Under the pieces are notes generated by a model that was not told the origin of the DNA, ran no database searches, and saw only the letters and a program-made list of their open reading frames with translations. The position numbers were made by a program, and so were the translations under genes. From Flammeovirga pectinis (GTDB lineage: Bacteria > Bacteroidota > Bacteroidia > Cytophagales > Flammeovirgaceae), in contig NZ_CP034562.1 of the NCBI RefSeq assembly GCF_003970675.1, positions 4,862,501-4,926,500 of the forward strand: a DNA stretch of 64,000 nt, written 5' to 3'. Shown piece by piece: positions 1 to 11,598 of the stretch. Numbering within the stretch: position 1 is the first letter of the stretch; each line of letters opens with the position of its first letter.

Positions 1-1998
<1,998 letters not shown>

Positions 1999-2126
1999 TC
2001 TTTTACGGTTAGCACTCTAGTAATAGAGTGCTAGCAAAGTTTTTCCTTTTCACTGTCAAATAACTTATTTAGAAGAGTTATTTGGTATTAGTGATTAGAT
2101 TCGATGATCAAAGACATTAAGATATT
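1999..2126 (+). other. 23S-5S internal transcribed spacer
   Basis: A spacer of about 128 bases with no tRNA gene. It contains two hairpins, AGCACTCTA/TAGAGTGCT near 2010-2032 and an AT-rich one with AAATAACT arms near 2057-2083. Both are plausible rRNA-processing stems. Confidence 0.7.
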
Positions 2127-2237
2127 GATGGTGTCAATGACGTGGGTGTTCACCTCTTTCCATTCCGAACAGAGCAGTTAAGCCCCACAGTGCTGATGGT
2201 ACTGGGTTAACCCCCGGGAGAGTAGGTCGACGCCACA
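2127..2237 (+). rRNA. rrf: 5S ribosomal RNA
   Basis: The core CATTCCGAACAGAGCAGTTAAGCCC is a 5S signature (split here: CATTCCGAACAGAG then CAGTTAAGCCC). Helix I pairs TGGTGTC at 2129-2135 with GACGCCA at 2229-2235, which sets both ends to within one or two bases. It is the last gene of the rRNA operon. Confidence 0.95.
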
Positions 2238-2251
2238 TTCATTATATATAG

Positions 2252-2289
2252 AAGGTTAGTTAACACAAGATGTTGACTAACCTTTTTTT
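2252..2289 (+). terminator. Intrinsic terminator of the rRNA operon
   Basis: A 12-bp stem GGTTAGTTAACA / TGTTGACTAACC (one wobble pair) with a 5-base loop is followed by TTTTTTT, 17 bases after 5S. Confidence 0.93.
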
Positions 2290-2422
2290 GTGGCTATACT
2301 TTTTTAAAGTATTAGAATGGTATACAAATATGAAAAACTATTAATAATATTACCAATGGCTAATAAAACTAGAAAATAAAGCCTTTTGTTTTATATTATT
2401 GTATGTGTTAAACTAATAATTT

Positions 2423-3391
2423 ATGATGAAAAATTTAATAATATCATTTTTCTTAATTGGAACTATATTATCATGTTCGACAGGGAAAAAACAAAAACCT
2501 GCTAAAGTAGTTGGTACAGCATCTAATAATGTTATGCCTAAAGTTACTTCTGGTACTCTAGAAAGAATAGAAAACTTTAAATCTAAATATATAGACTCAC
2601 GTCTTATTGATGTGTGGTTACCAAATGACTATTCATCAAATAAGAAGTATAGTGTTTTATATATGCATGATGGATTGATGTTATTTGATTCTACAATTTC
2701 TTGGAATAAGCAAGAGTGGATGGTTGATGAAAATGTATCAAACTTATTAGCAAAAGGTAAAATACAGGAATGTATTGTAGTAGCTATACCTAATAATGGA
2801 AAATATAGATCATCAGAGTATTTACCTCAAAAATCATTGGATGGATTATCGAGTGAATTATTAGATAAAGTAATACAGGAAAGACTTGCAGGAAAGACAA
2901 TTTCAGATAACTACTTAAAGTTCTTAACTAAAGAATTAAAACCTTATATAGATAATAAATATTCTACTTTAAGTGCAAGAGAGAATACTTTTGTTATGGG
3001 ATCAAGTATGGGAGGTTTAATATCTCTATATGCAATTTGCGAATACCCAGATGTATTTGGAGGTGCTGGTTGTTTATCTACACATTGGCCAATGGTATAT
3101 GCTGAAAAGTTTTCTGCAGAAGAAAACCAAAAAATTACAGATGGCATAATATCTTATACGCAAAAGCATTTACCTGATCCGGGTACACATAAAATATATT
3201 TTGATTATGGAACTGAAACTCTAGATTCTCAATACGAGCCTTATCAATTAAGAATTGATGAGGTAATGAAAGAGAAGGGATATACAAACTCTAATTGGGA
3301 AACTAATAAATTTGAAGGAGAAAATCACTCCGAGAAATCATGGAGTAAACGCTTAAATATACCATTAGAATTTTTAATGGGCACAAAGTAA
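2423..3391 (+). CDS. Secreted lipoprotein esterase, enterochelin-esterase-like alpha/beta hydrolase
   Basis: A 322-residue protein that starts MMK and has a lipoprotein-type signal (hydrophobic stretch then ILSCS, Cys18), so it should be envelope-anchored. It resembles the putative esterase family PF00756 (Fes / antigen 85 type). Around residue 194 the nucleophile elbow GSSMGG supplies the Ser, and the strand before it (YSVLYMHDG) is typical of the family. The C-terminal NHSEKSW supplies a likely catalytic His. The substrate cannot be read from sequence; relatives cleave siderophore, acyl-sugar or feruloyl esters. It stands alone after the rRNA operon, with a hairpin directly after the stop. 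Confidence 0.85.
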   Translation: MMKNLIISFFLIGTILSCSTGKKQKPAKVVGTASNNVMPKVTSGTLERIENFKSKYIDSRLIDVWLPNDYSSNKKYSVLYMHDGLMLFDSTISWNKQEWMVDENVSNLLAKGKIQECIVVAIPNNGKYRSSEYLPQKSLDGLSSELLDKVIQERLAGKTISDNYLKFLTKELKPYIDNKYSTLSARENTFVMGSSMGGLISLYAICEYPDVFGGAGCLSTHWPMVYAEKFSAEENQKITDGIISYTQKHLPDPGTHKIYFDYGTETLDSQYEPYQLRIDEVMKEKGYTNSNWETNKFEGENHSEKSWSKRLNIPLEFLMGTK

Positions 3392-3436
3392 TAATAATGC
3401 CGATAATTATATTTAATAGTTATCGGCATTATTATA
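3391..3436. terminator. Hairpin between convergent genes
   Basis: A long stem AATAATGCCGATAA...TTATCGGCATTATT lies between the ends of the esterase and the phosphoribosyltransferase. The flanking T tracts are weak on both strands, so it may stabilise 3' ends rather than terminate strongly. Confidence 0.65.
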
Positions 3437-3458
3437 TAGAATAAAATGTGTTTTGAAA

Positions 3459-3968
3459 TTAAGTTAGAGTGACCGTATAAGGTGCACTATCACTTAAGTC
3501 AACTTCTATTGTTTGTTTTACTGTTGTTGATAATTCATACCCAACAAAACTAGGTATGACGGGGAATTTATGGTAGCCTCTATCAACTAAAACAGCTACT
3601 TGTAATTTTTCGACTCTAACACCTAAAAAAGGTTTGATACTATATGCGAGAGTACGTCCTGTATTAAGAACATCATCTGCGATAATAATAACTTTACCTT
3701 CTAAGCTTTCAGGTTCTTTATCTAATTCAATAAATGTTTGAACAGGAGCTGTTTTATCAATTGTAATTTTAGTGAGATTTGAAGGTATATCAGAAATTTT
3801 ACTGAATTCAGTTTGCAGAAGTTTTGCAAATTGATACCCCATACCTCTAATTCCTGCAAATACTATTTCTTTTGCACCGAAATTATCTTCGTAAACTTCA
3901 AATGCAATCCTACGTATTTTTTGGACAATTTTGTCATGAGTAAGTATGACATTGCTAGTTGTCGTCAT
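3459..3968 (-). CDS. Phosphoribosyltransferase (PyrR/Hpt-like)
   Basis: A 169-residue type I phosphoribosyltransferase. The PRPP-binding motif VIIIADDVLNTGRT is at residues 93-106, with the acidic pair and the TGRT loop intact. An N-terminal AGIRGMGYQFA segment (38-48) matches the pyrophosphate-binding loop of PyrR/hypoxanthine PRTases. The family transfers phosphoribose to a purine or pyrimidine base, or regulates pyr genes. Sequence alone does not decide between salvage enzyme and PyrR. It lies 32 bases after rnr on the same strand, so the two are probably co-transcribed. Confidence 0.85.
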   Translation of the reverse strand: MTTTSNVILTHDKIVQKIRRIAFEVYEDNFGAKEIVFAGIRGMGYQFAKLLQTEFSKISDIPSNLTKITIDKTAPVQTFIELDKEPESLEGKVIIIADDVLNTGRTLAYSIKPFLGVRVEKLQVAVLVDRGYHKFPVIPSFVGYELSTTVKQTIEVDLSDSAPYTVTLT

Positions 3969-4000
3969 GATCGTATATAATTTTTATTATAATATTTTAA

Positions 4001-6190
4001 TTATGCTAATTCGAAATCTATTGATCGTTTTTCAATATTTGTCTCTTTAACAATAACTCTTACTTCATCACCTAATTGGAACTTTTCTTTATATTTAGCA
4101 CCATTTACGGTCATAGTTTCACTATCAAAAATATATTGATCTCCAGTCATAGATTGGTAACGTACTAACCCTTCACATCTACTTTCTTTCAGTTCGATAA
4201 ACATACCCCAATCTGTTAATCCAGATATAGTACCTTCCATCTCTTCGCCTAAAAATTCTGACATAAATTCAACTTGCTTATACTTTATTGACGCTCTTTC
4301 TGCATCAGCAGCAACTTTTTCTCTAGCAGAAGAATGTTTACACTTGTCTTCAAGTACATTTTCATCAGCAGATTTACCTTTATCAAGATAATGCTGAAGT
4401 AAACGATGTACCATCATATCAGGGTATCGACGAATTGGAGATGTAAAGTGAGTGTAATGATCAAAACCTAAACCATAATGTCCTTCAGGAGTTGTGGTAT
4501 AAATGGCTTTAGCCATTGTTCTGATAGCTTGTTGCTCAATAATATTTTGTTCTGGTTTACCTTCAACTTCACCTGTTAAGGCATTCATTGAATGTGCTAA
4601 TTTCTTTTGACTTAAATCAATATCATAGCCAAAACGTTTAGCAAAACTTGCAAACTTAAGAAGCTTATCAGGGTCAGGATCACCGTGTACACGGTATACC
4701 ATTGTACAAGGTTTTCCATCTTCTTTTTTACGGAAGATAAACTCAGCAACTCTTTTATTGGCAAGAAGCATAAACTCTTCAATCATTTTATGAGCATCCT
4801 TACGGATTTTTGGAGTTAACCCAATAGGTTTACCATTCTCATCTAAATCAAATTTCAGTTCAATAGACTCAAAAGAAATTGCACCATTTTTAAAACGTTC
4901 GTCTTTTAATTTATGTGCAATATCATTAAGAATATTAATATCTTCTTGGAAGTCTCCTTCTTTAGATTCTATTCGTTCCTGAGCTTCCTCATACGTAAAT
5001 CTTCTATCTGAATGAATTACAGTACGGCCAAATGATTGTTTGTGCACTTTACCTGTTTCATCCATCTCAAAGATTGCTGCAAAGGCAAGGCGGTCCACAT
5101 TTGGATTCAATGAACACAATCCATTAGAAAGTTTTTCAGGAAGCATAGGTACAGTTCTGTCTACTAAATAAACAGATGTAGCTCTTTTTAATGCCTCTTC
5201 TTCCAACTGTGTTTCTGGTTGAACATAATGAGATACATCAGCTATATGTACTCCAATTTCATAATGACCATTTTTCATCTTACGAATAGATAATGCATCA
5301 TCAAAATCTTTTGCAGTAAGTGGGTCAATAGTGAATGTAGTTCTATTTCTAAAATCTTTTCTTTTTGCTATTTCTTCTTCAGGAATTTCATCTTCAATAA
5401 GTTCAGCCTCAGCTTCTACTTCTTTAGGGAATTCAAAAGGAAGACCAAATTCAAACATTATAGAGTGAATTTCCGTATCATTCTCACCAGACTTACCAAG
5501 TACTTTAGTTATTTTACCAATTGGAGATTTATCATTTTCTTTCCATTGAGTAATTTTTGCAATAACCTTATCTCCATCTTGAGCATCACCTATTTTATCT
5601 CTAGGGATAAATAAGTCATAAAACATCTTACGGTCAGAAGCTATAACAAAGGCAAAACGATCTGAAATTTGAAGTTTACCAACAAACTCATCACGTTCTC
5701 TTTTTAAGATCTTTGTAACTTTTGCTTCATCACGTTTTCTTTGTCTATTAAAAAACGTAGTAAATTCTACTTTATCTCCGTGTAGAGCTCTATTCATGTT
5801 TGGTAAAACAATACGTATATCGTCTACCTTTTCATCACCCTCGGTGTCTACAACAAGGAATGCGAATTTAGGATTAACAAAATCAATAGTAGCAGTACGA
5901 GATGTTCTTAACTCATCGTCTAGAAGGATTGACTGGTAATTTTTACCTTTTAATTTGATCTTTCCTTCATCTGCTAAATTGATAAGAATATATTTTAGTT
6001 TATCTTTATCTGTTTGGCTTTTGATCTTTACATCCTTAGTGATTTGTCTAAGACTAAACCCATGTTCAGGAGATGAATTTAAAAGATCAATAATATTTTG
6101 TATAACATGAGAATTCAAGCTACTTCTTCTTTGAGGCTTTTTCTTTCCTCTAGAATTCTCTTTTTTATTCTTTTTTTTGACTTTTGACAT
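4001..6190 (-). CDS. rnr: Ribonuclease R
   Basis: A 729-residue RNase R/RNase II family 3'-5' exoribonuclease, which degrades structured RNA processively in the cytoplasm. Domain order: a very basic N-terminus (1-27), a winged-helix-like segment (about 28-85), cold-shock OB folds (about 95-240), and the RNB catalytic domain with the metal-binding motif DPLTAKDFDDALS at 289-301. The HYTHFTSPIRRYPDMMVHRLL block follows in two parts (HYTHFTSPIRRYPD, then MMVHRLL), and a C-terminal S1 domain begins at EGTISGLTDWGMF. Length and motifs are typical of an intact rnr. It appears to be first in an operon with the downstream phosphoribosyltransferase. Confidence 0.97.
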   Translation of the reverse strand: MSKVKKKNKKENSRGKKKPQRRSSLNSHVIQNIIDLLNSSPEHGFSLRQITKDVKIKSQTDKDKLKYILINLADEGKIKLKGKNYQSILLDDELRTSRTATIDFVNPKFAFLVVDTEGDEKVDDIRIVLPNMNRALHGDKVEFTTFFNRQRKRDEAKVTKILKRERDEFVGKLQISDRFAFVIASDRKMFYDLFIPRDKIGDAQDGDKVIAKITQWKENDKSPIGKITKVLGKSGENDTEIHSIMFEFGLPFEFPKEVEAEAELIEDEIPEEEIAKRKDFRNRTTFTIDPLTAKDFDDALSIRKMKNGHYEIGVHIADVSHYVQPETQLEEEALKRATSVYLVDRTVPMLPEKLSNGLCSLNPNVDRLAFAAIFEMDETGKVHKQSFGRTVIHSDRRFTYEEAQERIESKEGDFQEDINILNDIAHKLKDERFKNGAISFESIELKFDLDENGKPIGLTPKIRKDAHKMIEEFMLLANKRVAEFIFRKKEDGKPCTMVYRVHGDPDPDKLLKFASFAKRFGYDIDLSQKKLAHSMNALTGEVEGKPEQNIIEQQAIRTMAKAIYTTTPEGHYGLGFDHYTHFTSPIRRYPDMMVHRLLQHYLDKGKSADENVLEDKCKHSSAREKVAADAERASIKYKQVEFMSEFLGEEMEGTISGLTDWGMFIELKESRCEGLVRYQSMTGDQYIFDSETMTVNGAKYKEKFQLGDEVRVIVKETNIEKRSIDFELA

Positions 6191-6317
6191 GTTTTTGATT
6201 TACATCTGAAAAAAGATGAAACAAGATGCTTATATTAAATAAAGGTGGACGTCATCATCTTGTTACTTCTGCTAAATTACGATAAAATCCTAGTTATAGG
6301 ACGATGATTATAGAACT

Positions 6318-7445
6318 ATGTTGCGAAGTTTATATATAACCCTTCAATTTTTATTTTTATTTACTCAAATTCAAGCTCAAGAGCTCAAAAAGCTTTGGGT
6401 TCATGAAGAGATTCTTAAGTGTGCATCTTTAACTATGGACGCAATGTATAAATGGGATTTTGAAAGAGCGGATAGTCTGTTAATTGATTATAAAGAATTA
6501 ATGCCTAATCATCCCTCTTTACCTTTATTCCATGCAATGGATATGTATTGGAAATCTACTCCTTTTGATTATTATGATGATGATAAAATGAGTGAGTTTT
6601 TTGGCTATTTAGATGATTGTATTGATAAATGTGAAGTAATAATTGATAAAGATAAAAATGATAATGAAGCAGTATTCTTTTTATTATTAGCAAGGAGTTT
6701 AAAAGCAAGAGCTTATAATTATAGTGGTTCTACTTGGAAAGCTGTATCTGAAGCAAAGCAAGTATATTCTTTAACACGCTACAGCATTAAGCATATTCAA
6801 GAATTTGATGAGTTTAATTTTTCTGCAGGAGTGTATAATTATTACCGAGAGTTTTACCCTGAAAGTCATCCCATTTATAAACCTTTCTTAAGTTTCTTTC
6901 CTTCTGGAAATAAAGAACTAGGTATAGAGCAATTAACAACGGCAATGAATTATAGCATTTTTACTAATGCAGAGGCAGAGAAGTATTTGATGTGGATTTA
7001 TTCTCATGATAATAATTTAAAAGCAACAGAGATTGCATATAATATTTTTGATAAATACAGTAATAATGAATGGTATTTATTTGATGCGTTACTGGTTTTA
7101 TCACGTTTTAATTTATTAAATGATTCTATAGCTGTCAGTAAAATAAATCAATTATCAAATTCTAATAGTGATTTTTATAATTGTGCAGGATTCTTAATTG
7201 ATGCCATAAGGTTATATCAAGCGAATGAGATTGAAAATTCTTTTGATAAATTTAAAGCTGTAGAAAATGAATTCCCACAGCTTTCAACACAGCAAAAATA
7301 TTTAGAAGCACCATTATATGCCTATTTATATTCGATATATAAAATTAAAAGAGACCCAGTAAATAGTAAAAAATATTATAAACTAGCTCTTAATACTACT
7401 TATGGAGAAATGATTATTGATGCAATAGAACAATCTCATCAATAA
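6318..7445 (+). CDS. Exported hypothetical protein, probably TPR-like helical repeats
   Basis: A 375-residue protein with a clear signal peptide (MLRSLYITLQFLFLFTQIQAQ, cut after about Ala-Gln). The rest is rich in helical, aromatic-containing segments such as ADSLLIDYKELMPNHPSLPL and EKYLMWIYSHDNNLKATEIA, which resemble divergent tetratricopeptide repeats of Bacteroidota periplasmic or outer-membrane proteins. No catalytic motif was seen. It is transcribed away from rnr and converges on cdd. I do not recognise a specific function. Confidence 0.75.
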   Translation: MLRSLYITLQFLFLFTQIQAQELKKLWVHEEILKCASLTMDAMYKWDFERADSLLIDYKELMPNHPSLPLFHAMDMYWKSTPFDYYDDDKMSEFFGYLDDCIDKCEVIIDKDKNDNEAVFFLLLARSLKARAYNYSGSTWKAVSEAKQVYSLTRYSIKHIQEFDEFNFSAGVYNYYREFYPESHPIYKPFLSFFPSGNKELGIEQLTTAMNYSIFTNAEAEKYLMWIYSHDNNLKATEIAYNIFDKYSNNEWYLFDALLVLSRFNLLNDSIAVSKINQLSNSNSDFYNCAGFLIDAIRLYQANEIENSFDKFKAVENEFPQLSTQQKYLEAPLYAYLYSIYKIKRDPVNSKKYYKLALNTTYGEMIIDAIEQSHQ

Positions 7446-7454
7446 TAAATATTC

Positions 7455-7943
7455 TTATTCAAAAAGATCTTTTTGTGTAAATTTAAATGGTAAAAGGTCT
7501 GAAACGGATGCTAATTCATAAATATCATTTACACCTTTCATAATAACCCTAATTGGTTTTTCTTGCTTTGCTTCATATTCTAACATTGCTTGTCTACATG
7601 CACCACAAGGAGATATTGGTATAAAGGTATTCTCTTCTCCTTTTCGCGCAGCAATTGCAATTGTCTTTATCGTTTTATTAGGGTATGTTGCACCAGCAAA
7701 ATACATTGCAGTTCTCTCTGCACACATTCCTGATGGGTAAGCAGCATTCTCTTGATTATTACCCGAAATAATTTCACCATTTTCAAGAATTAAAGCAGCT
7801 CCAACGTTAAAATTAGAGTAAGGTGCATAAGAACTAAATGTTGCTTTCTCTGCTAGGGATAATAATTTTTGATCTTCATTAGATAACTCCTCTAGATTAG
7901 AGTAAGCAATGATTTCAATGTTTAGGTTTACTTTTTTTGCCAT
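7455..7943 (-). CDS. cdd: Cytidine deaminase
   Basis: A 162-residue homotetrameric-type cytidine deaminase, which converts cytidine and deoxycytidine to uridine and deoxyuridine in pyrimidine salvage. The zinc site is complete: C74-A-E76 (SGMCAERTA) provides one ligand and the catalytic Glu, and PCGAC at 112-116 provides two further cysteines. The substrate-binding YAPYSNFNVGAAL block is at 39-51. The gene ends 10 bases from the convergent upstream gene, with no obvious hairpin between them. Confidence 0.95.
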   Translation of the reverse strand: MAKKVNLNIEIIAYSNLEELSNEDQKLLSLAEKATFSSYAPYSNFNVGAALILENGEIISGNNQENAAYPSGMCAERTAMYFAGATYPNKTIKTIAIAARKGEENTFIPISPCGACRQAMLEYEAKQEKPIRVIMKGVNDIYELASVSDLLPFKFTQKDLFE

Positions 7944-7973
7944 AATTACTATTCGTTTTGAAAAGTAAGATAC

Positions 7974-8010
7974 AGAAAAAGCCTTTAGAATTATATTCTA
8001 AAGGCTTTCA
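7974..8010 (-). terminator. Intrinsic terminator after the SPOR-like gene
   Basis: The stem AAAGCCTTTAGAA / TTCTAAAGGCTTT is followed on the minus strand by TTTTT. It lies 35 bases past the stop at 8045 and before the cdd start, so cdd is transcribed separately. Confidence 0.88.
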
Positions 8011-8044
8011 TTAAGAAACAATAGATTAAAATACTGTAAAAGTA

Positions 8045-8680
8045 CTATTTACCAGAACCTTTACGTTTTACATCCTTGATATCTTTTCTAACATTGTCAT
8101 CATAAGCAACAATCCAGGCATCTTTAACACCCATTGCTCTCATATATTTTTTAAACTGATCAGCTTCTCCATAATCACGGAAGTAAGCAATAGTGTACTT
8201 TTTTAAACCATCTTCATCTTCCATCCAAAAGTTTCCTTTGTCTTGGAATTTAGATAGATCACGGTTTTTGAATGCACCAATTTGCACTTTATAGACAACC
8301 CCTTTAGCATAGTCATCTCCAGAAGCAGAAACATTGTTATCCATCTTCTTTTTAAGCTTATCAAGCTCGGCACGTAAATCAGCAATTTCATTATCTTTTT
8401 CTTTTAACTTAGAGTCAAAAGCTTCTTTTTCTTGCTCTAATTTAGATATTTCAGCTTTTAAACCTGAAGCTTGACCACGAAGAGTATTTAACTCTTGTGT
8501 CATATCTCTAAATTTTAATGGATCAGTTTCTTTTAATTTCTTTTTCCACTCTTTAATTTCTTTTTTCTCGCTCTTCTTGTCATTAGAAGATTTGCTTTTC
8601 TTCTTTTTCTGAGCTAACGCATCATTGTCGATTGCTATTGCACTAAAAGCTACTAGAAGTAGTATAAAGATCCTTTTCAT
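8045..8680 (-). CDS. Exported coiled-coil protein with SPOR-like C-terminal domain
   Basis: A 211-residue protein. A signal peptide (about 1-23, ending ALA-Q) is followed by a Lys/Ser-rich linker (24-45) and a long heptad-rich coiled coil (about 48-117, for example LKAEISKLEQEKEAFDSKL). The C-terminal domain (VVYKVQIGAFKNRDL onward) has the YxVQIGAF start of SPOR, a peptidoglycan-binding fold, and a second half YTIAYFRDYGEADQFKKYM typical of SPOR repeats. It is probably periplasmic and cell-wall-associated. Bacteroidota homologues are often annotated as ezrin/radixin-like only because of the coiled coil. Confidence 0.8.
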   Translation of the reverse strand: MKRIFILLLVAFSAIAIDNDALAQKKKKSKSSNDKKSEKKEIKEWKKKLKETDPLKFRDMTQELNTLRGQASGLKAEISKLEQEKEAFDSKLKEKDNEIADLRAELDKLKKKMDNNVSASGDDYAKGVVYKVQIGAFKNRDLSKFQDKGNFWMEDEDGLKKYTIAYFRDYGEADQFKKYMRAMGVKDAWIVAYDDNVRKDIKDVKRKGSGK

Positions 8681-8962
8681 GGTAATTGTTTTTTCAATAC
8701 GGTGTTAAGTTTATAACACAGAAAAAAGAGTTTTATTTTATGGATGAATAAAAAAATGAAGTTTTTATCTCAAAAATGACATAAAGATTATTTTTGATAA
8801 AACAGTGTTCAATGTTTGTGCCATTATATTACATAAAAATCCGTCAACATTAAAAACTTTTGATTAGTTCTTTTAAATTCGTGTTTTATTTAGAGGAATA
8901 GATTTAATCAGACTAGATAATTATACTATAATTCTTATCTATCTTATCCAAAATATATAATT

Positions 8963-9415
8963 ATGAATGCAGTCATACAAAGAGTTACTTCTGCAAAAGT
9001 AGAAATAGGGAATGTCATAAAAGGGCAAATTCAGAGTGGTTTTATGATATTGTTAGGTGTAGCTCAGAATGATAATGATTCTGATGTGAAGTGGTTAGCA
9101 AAAAAAATTGTAGGAATGCGAATTTTTTCTGACGAAGAAGGGAAAATGAATAAAGCATTAGGAGATATAGATGGTAATATTTTATTGATTTCTCAATTTA
9201 CTTTACAAGCTAGTACTAAAAAAGGTAATCGCCCATCGTATTTAAATGCGGCTGCCCCAGATAAAGCAGTTCCATTATATGAAAATATGATAAATGAATT
9301 ACAAGAGTTATTAGGTAAAAAAATAGAAACAGGTGAATTTGGGGCTGATATGCAAGTTTCATTGTTAAATGATGGTCCTGTTACAATAATAATCGATACA
9401 AAAGATAAGAAATGA
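8963..9415 (+). CDS. dtd: D-aminoacyl-tRNA deacylase
   Basis: A 150-residue DTD1-type enzyme that hydrolyses D-amino acids mischarged on tRNA. Both family signatures are visible: SQFTL at 77-81 and NDGPVT at 136-141, with the Gly-Pro (138-139) that selects chirality. Length is exactly typical. Its stop codon overlaps the next start (ATGA), so it is translationally coupled to the DUF4271 gene. Confidence 0.97.
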   Translation: MNAVIQRVTSAKVEIGNVIKGQIQSGFMILLGVAQNDNDSDVKWLAKKIVGMRIFSDEEGKMNKALGDIDGNILLISQFTLQASTKKGNRPSYLNAAAPDKAVPLYENMINELQELLGKKIETGEFGADMQVSLLNDGPVTIIIDTKDKK

Positions 9416-10542
9416 GGCACCTTAAAATATTAGTTTATACTATTATTCTCATATGCTCTACGTATTCTAAAGGAATAGCATCAAGCTTTCCTTTAGAAGA
9501 TAAATGGCTTATTTATGAGAAACAAGTAACAGGTTTTGTACCTTATTTCCCATCAGAACATCCTTTTGTAAAAAACTTTTATTTGCTTTTAGATATCCAA
9601 TACCTTGGAGGTTTAGGAGTAGAGGTTGTTCTTACAAATGGAGATGCTGTATTTTTAAATAATCAACTCAAAGAAGTTGCCAAGGAAGGTAATAGTACTG
9701 TTTATTTCTCTTATGAAAGATTGAAGAAAGAAGCTAAAAATACTGGAGAAGTATTACTAGTGGTAAATACAACCAATGGTAAATGTCCTTTAGGCTTTAT
9801 GGTAGATCAACAATATGATGCAACATTACTAAGAGAATCAATTACTAAAACTGAAGAAGTAACTTTATTAAGTCGATCAGACTCTAATTTTAGATCCTAT
9901 TTATTAATGTGGTCATTAGTAGTATTTTTCATAGTTGGGATCGTATCTAAGGTTGGTGGACTAAAAACTGCAGGTAGTGAAATTTTGAAATCTTTTGAGG
10001 GTGTAACCTTAGGAAGGTCAGAAATGAATAAAGTTAATTCATTACAATTTTTAATGTTTATTCTGTCATTTGCATTAGTTGCGAGTTTAACTGTAATGCT
10101 ATTTGGAGCTGGAAATTTATGGTTATCTAGAGCAACATCTGAGGTCATGAACTCGACAGTATCTTCTTTTCTTTTAAATATATTTTCTATAATCCTCTCA
10201 ATTTTAGCTTTTGTAGCTTTTAGATTGATAGTTATTTATGTTTTAGGTGGAGTTTTTGGAAATTCTCAAATTTCGTCAATTCATGGTGTTGAGTTTTATA
10301 AATTAACATGGGTTTATGTTCTGTTTTACATGGTTTTATGTGTATTTTGGACATTAAATCCTTTTTACATTTCATGGGAATTTATGCGTTATTTTTTAGG
10401 GATTACCTTCTTTCTAAAAAGTTTTTTAGTGTATATAGCTGTATCTAAACAAGTAAACCTTAGAAATAACTATTTATTTTCGTATTTTTGCGCGACCGAA
10501 TTCCTTCCTTCGCTTGTTGCTGTGAAGGTTTTCTTTAGTTGA
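9412..10542 (+). CDS. DUF4271 integral membrane protein
   Basis: A 376-residue protein with an N-terminal signal-like segment, an exported region of about 130 residues, then several hydrophobic helices (SYLLMWSLVVFFIVGIV, FLMFILSFALVASLTVMLF, FLLNIFSIILSILAFVAF, and three more). The C-terminal end FSYFCATEFLPSLVAVKVFF matches the DUF4271 hallmark. DUF4271 genes are characteristically found beside hemD in Bacteroidota, as here. Function is unknown. It overlaps dtd by 4 bases and lies about 60 bases before the hemD ATG, giving a three-gene operon. Confidence 0.85.
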   Translation: MRHLKILVYTIILICSTYSKGIASSFPLEDKWLIYEKQVTGFVPYFPSEHPFVKNFYLLLDIQYLGGLGVEVVLTNGDAVFLNNQLKEVAKEGNSTVYFSYERLKKEAKNTGEVLLVVNTTNGKCPLGFMVDQQYDATLLRESITKTEEVTLLSRSDSNFRSYLLMWSLVVFFIVGIVSKVGGLKTAGSEILKSFEGVTLGRSEMNKVNSLQFLMFILSFALVASLTVMLFGAGNLWLSRATSEVMNSTVSSFLLNIFSIILSILAFVAFRLIVIYVLGGVFGNSQISSIHGVEFYKLTWVYVLFYMVLCVFWTLNPFYISWEFMRYFLGITFFLKSFLVYIAVSKQVNLRNNYLFSYFCATEFLPSLVAVKVFFS

Positions 10543-10603
10543 TTTCTTATAACTCACAAACTTGTCTCTACCAAGAGGCTGTTTTATAAATAGATATACA
10601 TAC

Positions 10604-11383
10604 ATGACAAATGACATAGCAGGAAAAGAAGTGAAGAAAGCTGTGAAGTCAATTTTGGTGTCTCAGCCTGAACCCTCAAATCAAAATTCTCCTTATCATA
10701 AATTAGGAGAAAAGTATGGGGTTAAGATTGATTTTCGCCCTTTTATTGAAGTAAAAGGAGTGACGGCTAAAGAGTTTAGAACTCAGAAGATTAATATCCT
10801 AGAACATACAGCAGTAATCTTTACATCAAGAAATGCAATAGACCATTTCTTTAGATTATGTAAAGAACTTAAAGTTGAAGTGCCTGCTGATATGAAGTAC
10901 TTCTGTATTTCTGAACAAACAGCTAATTATTTACAGAAATATATCGTTGTTAGAAAACGTAAGCTGTTTACAGGTTACAAAACGGCAAAAGATATGTTTG
11001 ATCTCTTTAAGAAATTTAAAGGTGAAAAATATCTATTCCCATGTTCTGATATCAGAAAAGAAGACATTCCTAATTATATGGATGCTAATGGAATAGAAAT
11101 GAATGAGGCAATTATTTATCGTACAGTTGCTGCTGATCTATCAGATCTAAGCAATATTTATTATGACATGATTGCATTTTTTAGCCCTTCTGGAATTAAA
11201 TCTTTGTTTACTAATTTTGCTGATTTTGAGCAAAAAGAAACAAGGATAGCTGCTTTTGGTCCAACAACAGCCGCAGCAGTTCGTAATGCAGGTTTACATT
11301 TAGATGTAGAAGCTCCATTGCCAAATGCTCCATCTATGACTGGTGCAATTGAATTATATATCAAAGAAGCGAATGAAGTGTAA
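10604..11383 (+). CDS. hemD: Uroporphyrinogen-III synthase
   Basis: About 259 residues with the HemD fold: two alternating alpha/beta domains, with motifs such as AVIFTSRNAIDHFF, YDMIAFFSPSGIKSLF and IAAFGPTTAAAVRNAG. It cyclises hydroxymethylbilane to uroporphyrinogen III in tetrapyrrole synthesis. The open frame extends upstream to a TTG at 10562. The ATG at 10604 is preferred because MTNDIAGKEVKKAVKSILVS gives the normal N-terminus and the 14 upstream codons look non-conserved. It is the last gene of the dtd operon and is followed by a strong terminator. Confidence 0.92.
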   Translation: MTNDIAGKEVKKAVKSILVSQPEPSNQNSPYHKLGEKYGVKIDFRPFIEVKGVTAKEFRTQKINILEHTAVIFTSRNAIDHFFRLCKELKVEVPADMKYFCISEQTANYLQKYIVVRKRKLFTGYKTAKDMFDLFKKFKGEKYLFPCSDIRKEDIPNYMDANGIEMNEAIIYRTVAADLSDLSNIYYDMIAFFSPSGIKSLFTNFADFEQKETRIAAFGPTTAAAVRNAGLHLDVEAPLPNAPSMTGAIELYIKEANEV

Positions 11384-11404
11384 AAACTTTATTTAAAAAT
11401 ATTG

Positions 11405-11439
11405 AACGCCACATATTCATTTATGTGGCGTTTTTTTTT
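11405..11439 (+). terminator. Intrinsic terminator after hemD
   Basis: ACGCCACAT / ATGTGGCGT stem followed by nine T residues. Confidence 0.95.
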
Positions 11440-11598
11440 ACCTTTTTTTCATGGAAAGGTTCTTAATTTTTTGTTAATTGTATAAGAGGTTGATGATTTA
11501 ATAAACAGTAAGCAATTCTATTGTAAAACATAAACTATTTATTCAACCTTACTTATCTCAATCAAAATAGGTAGTAAATTTTACCTGACTTTAATATT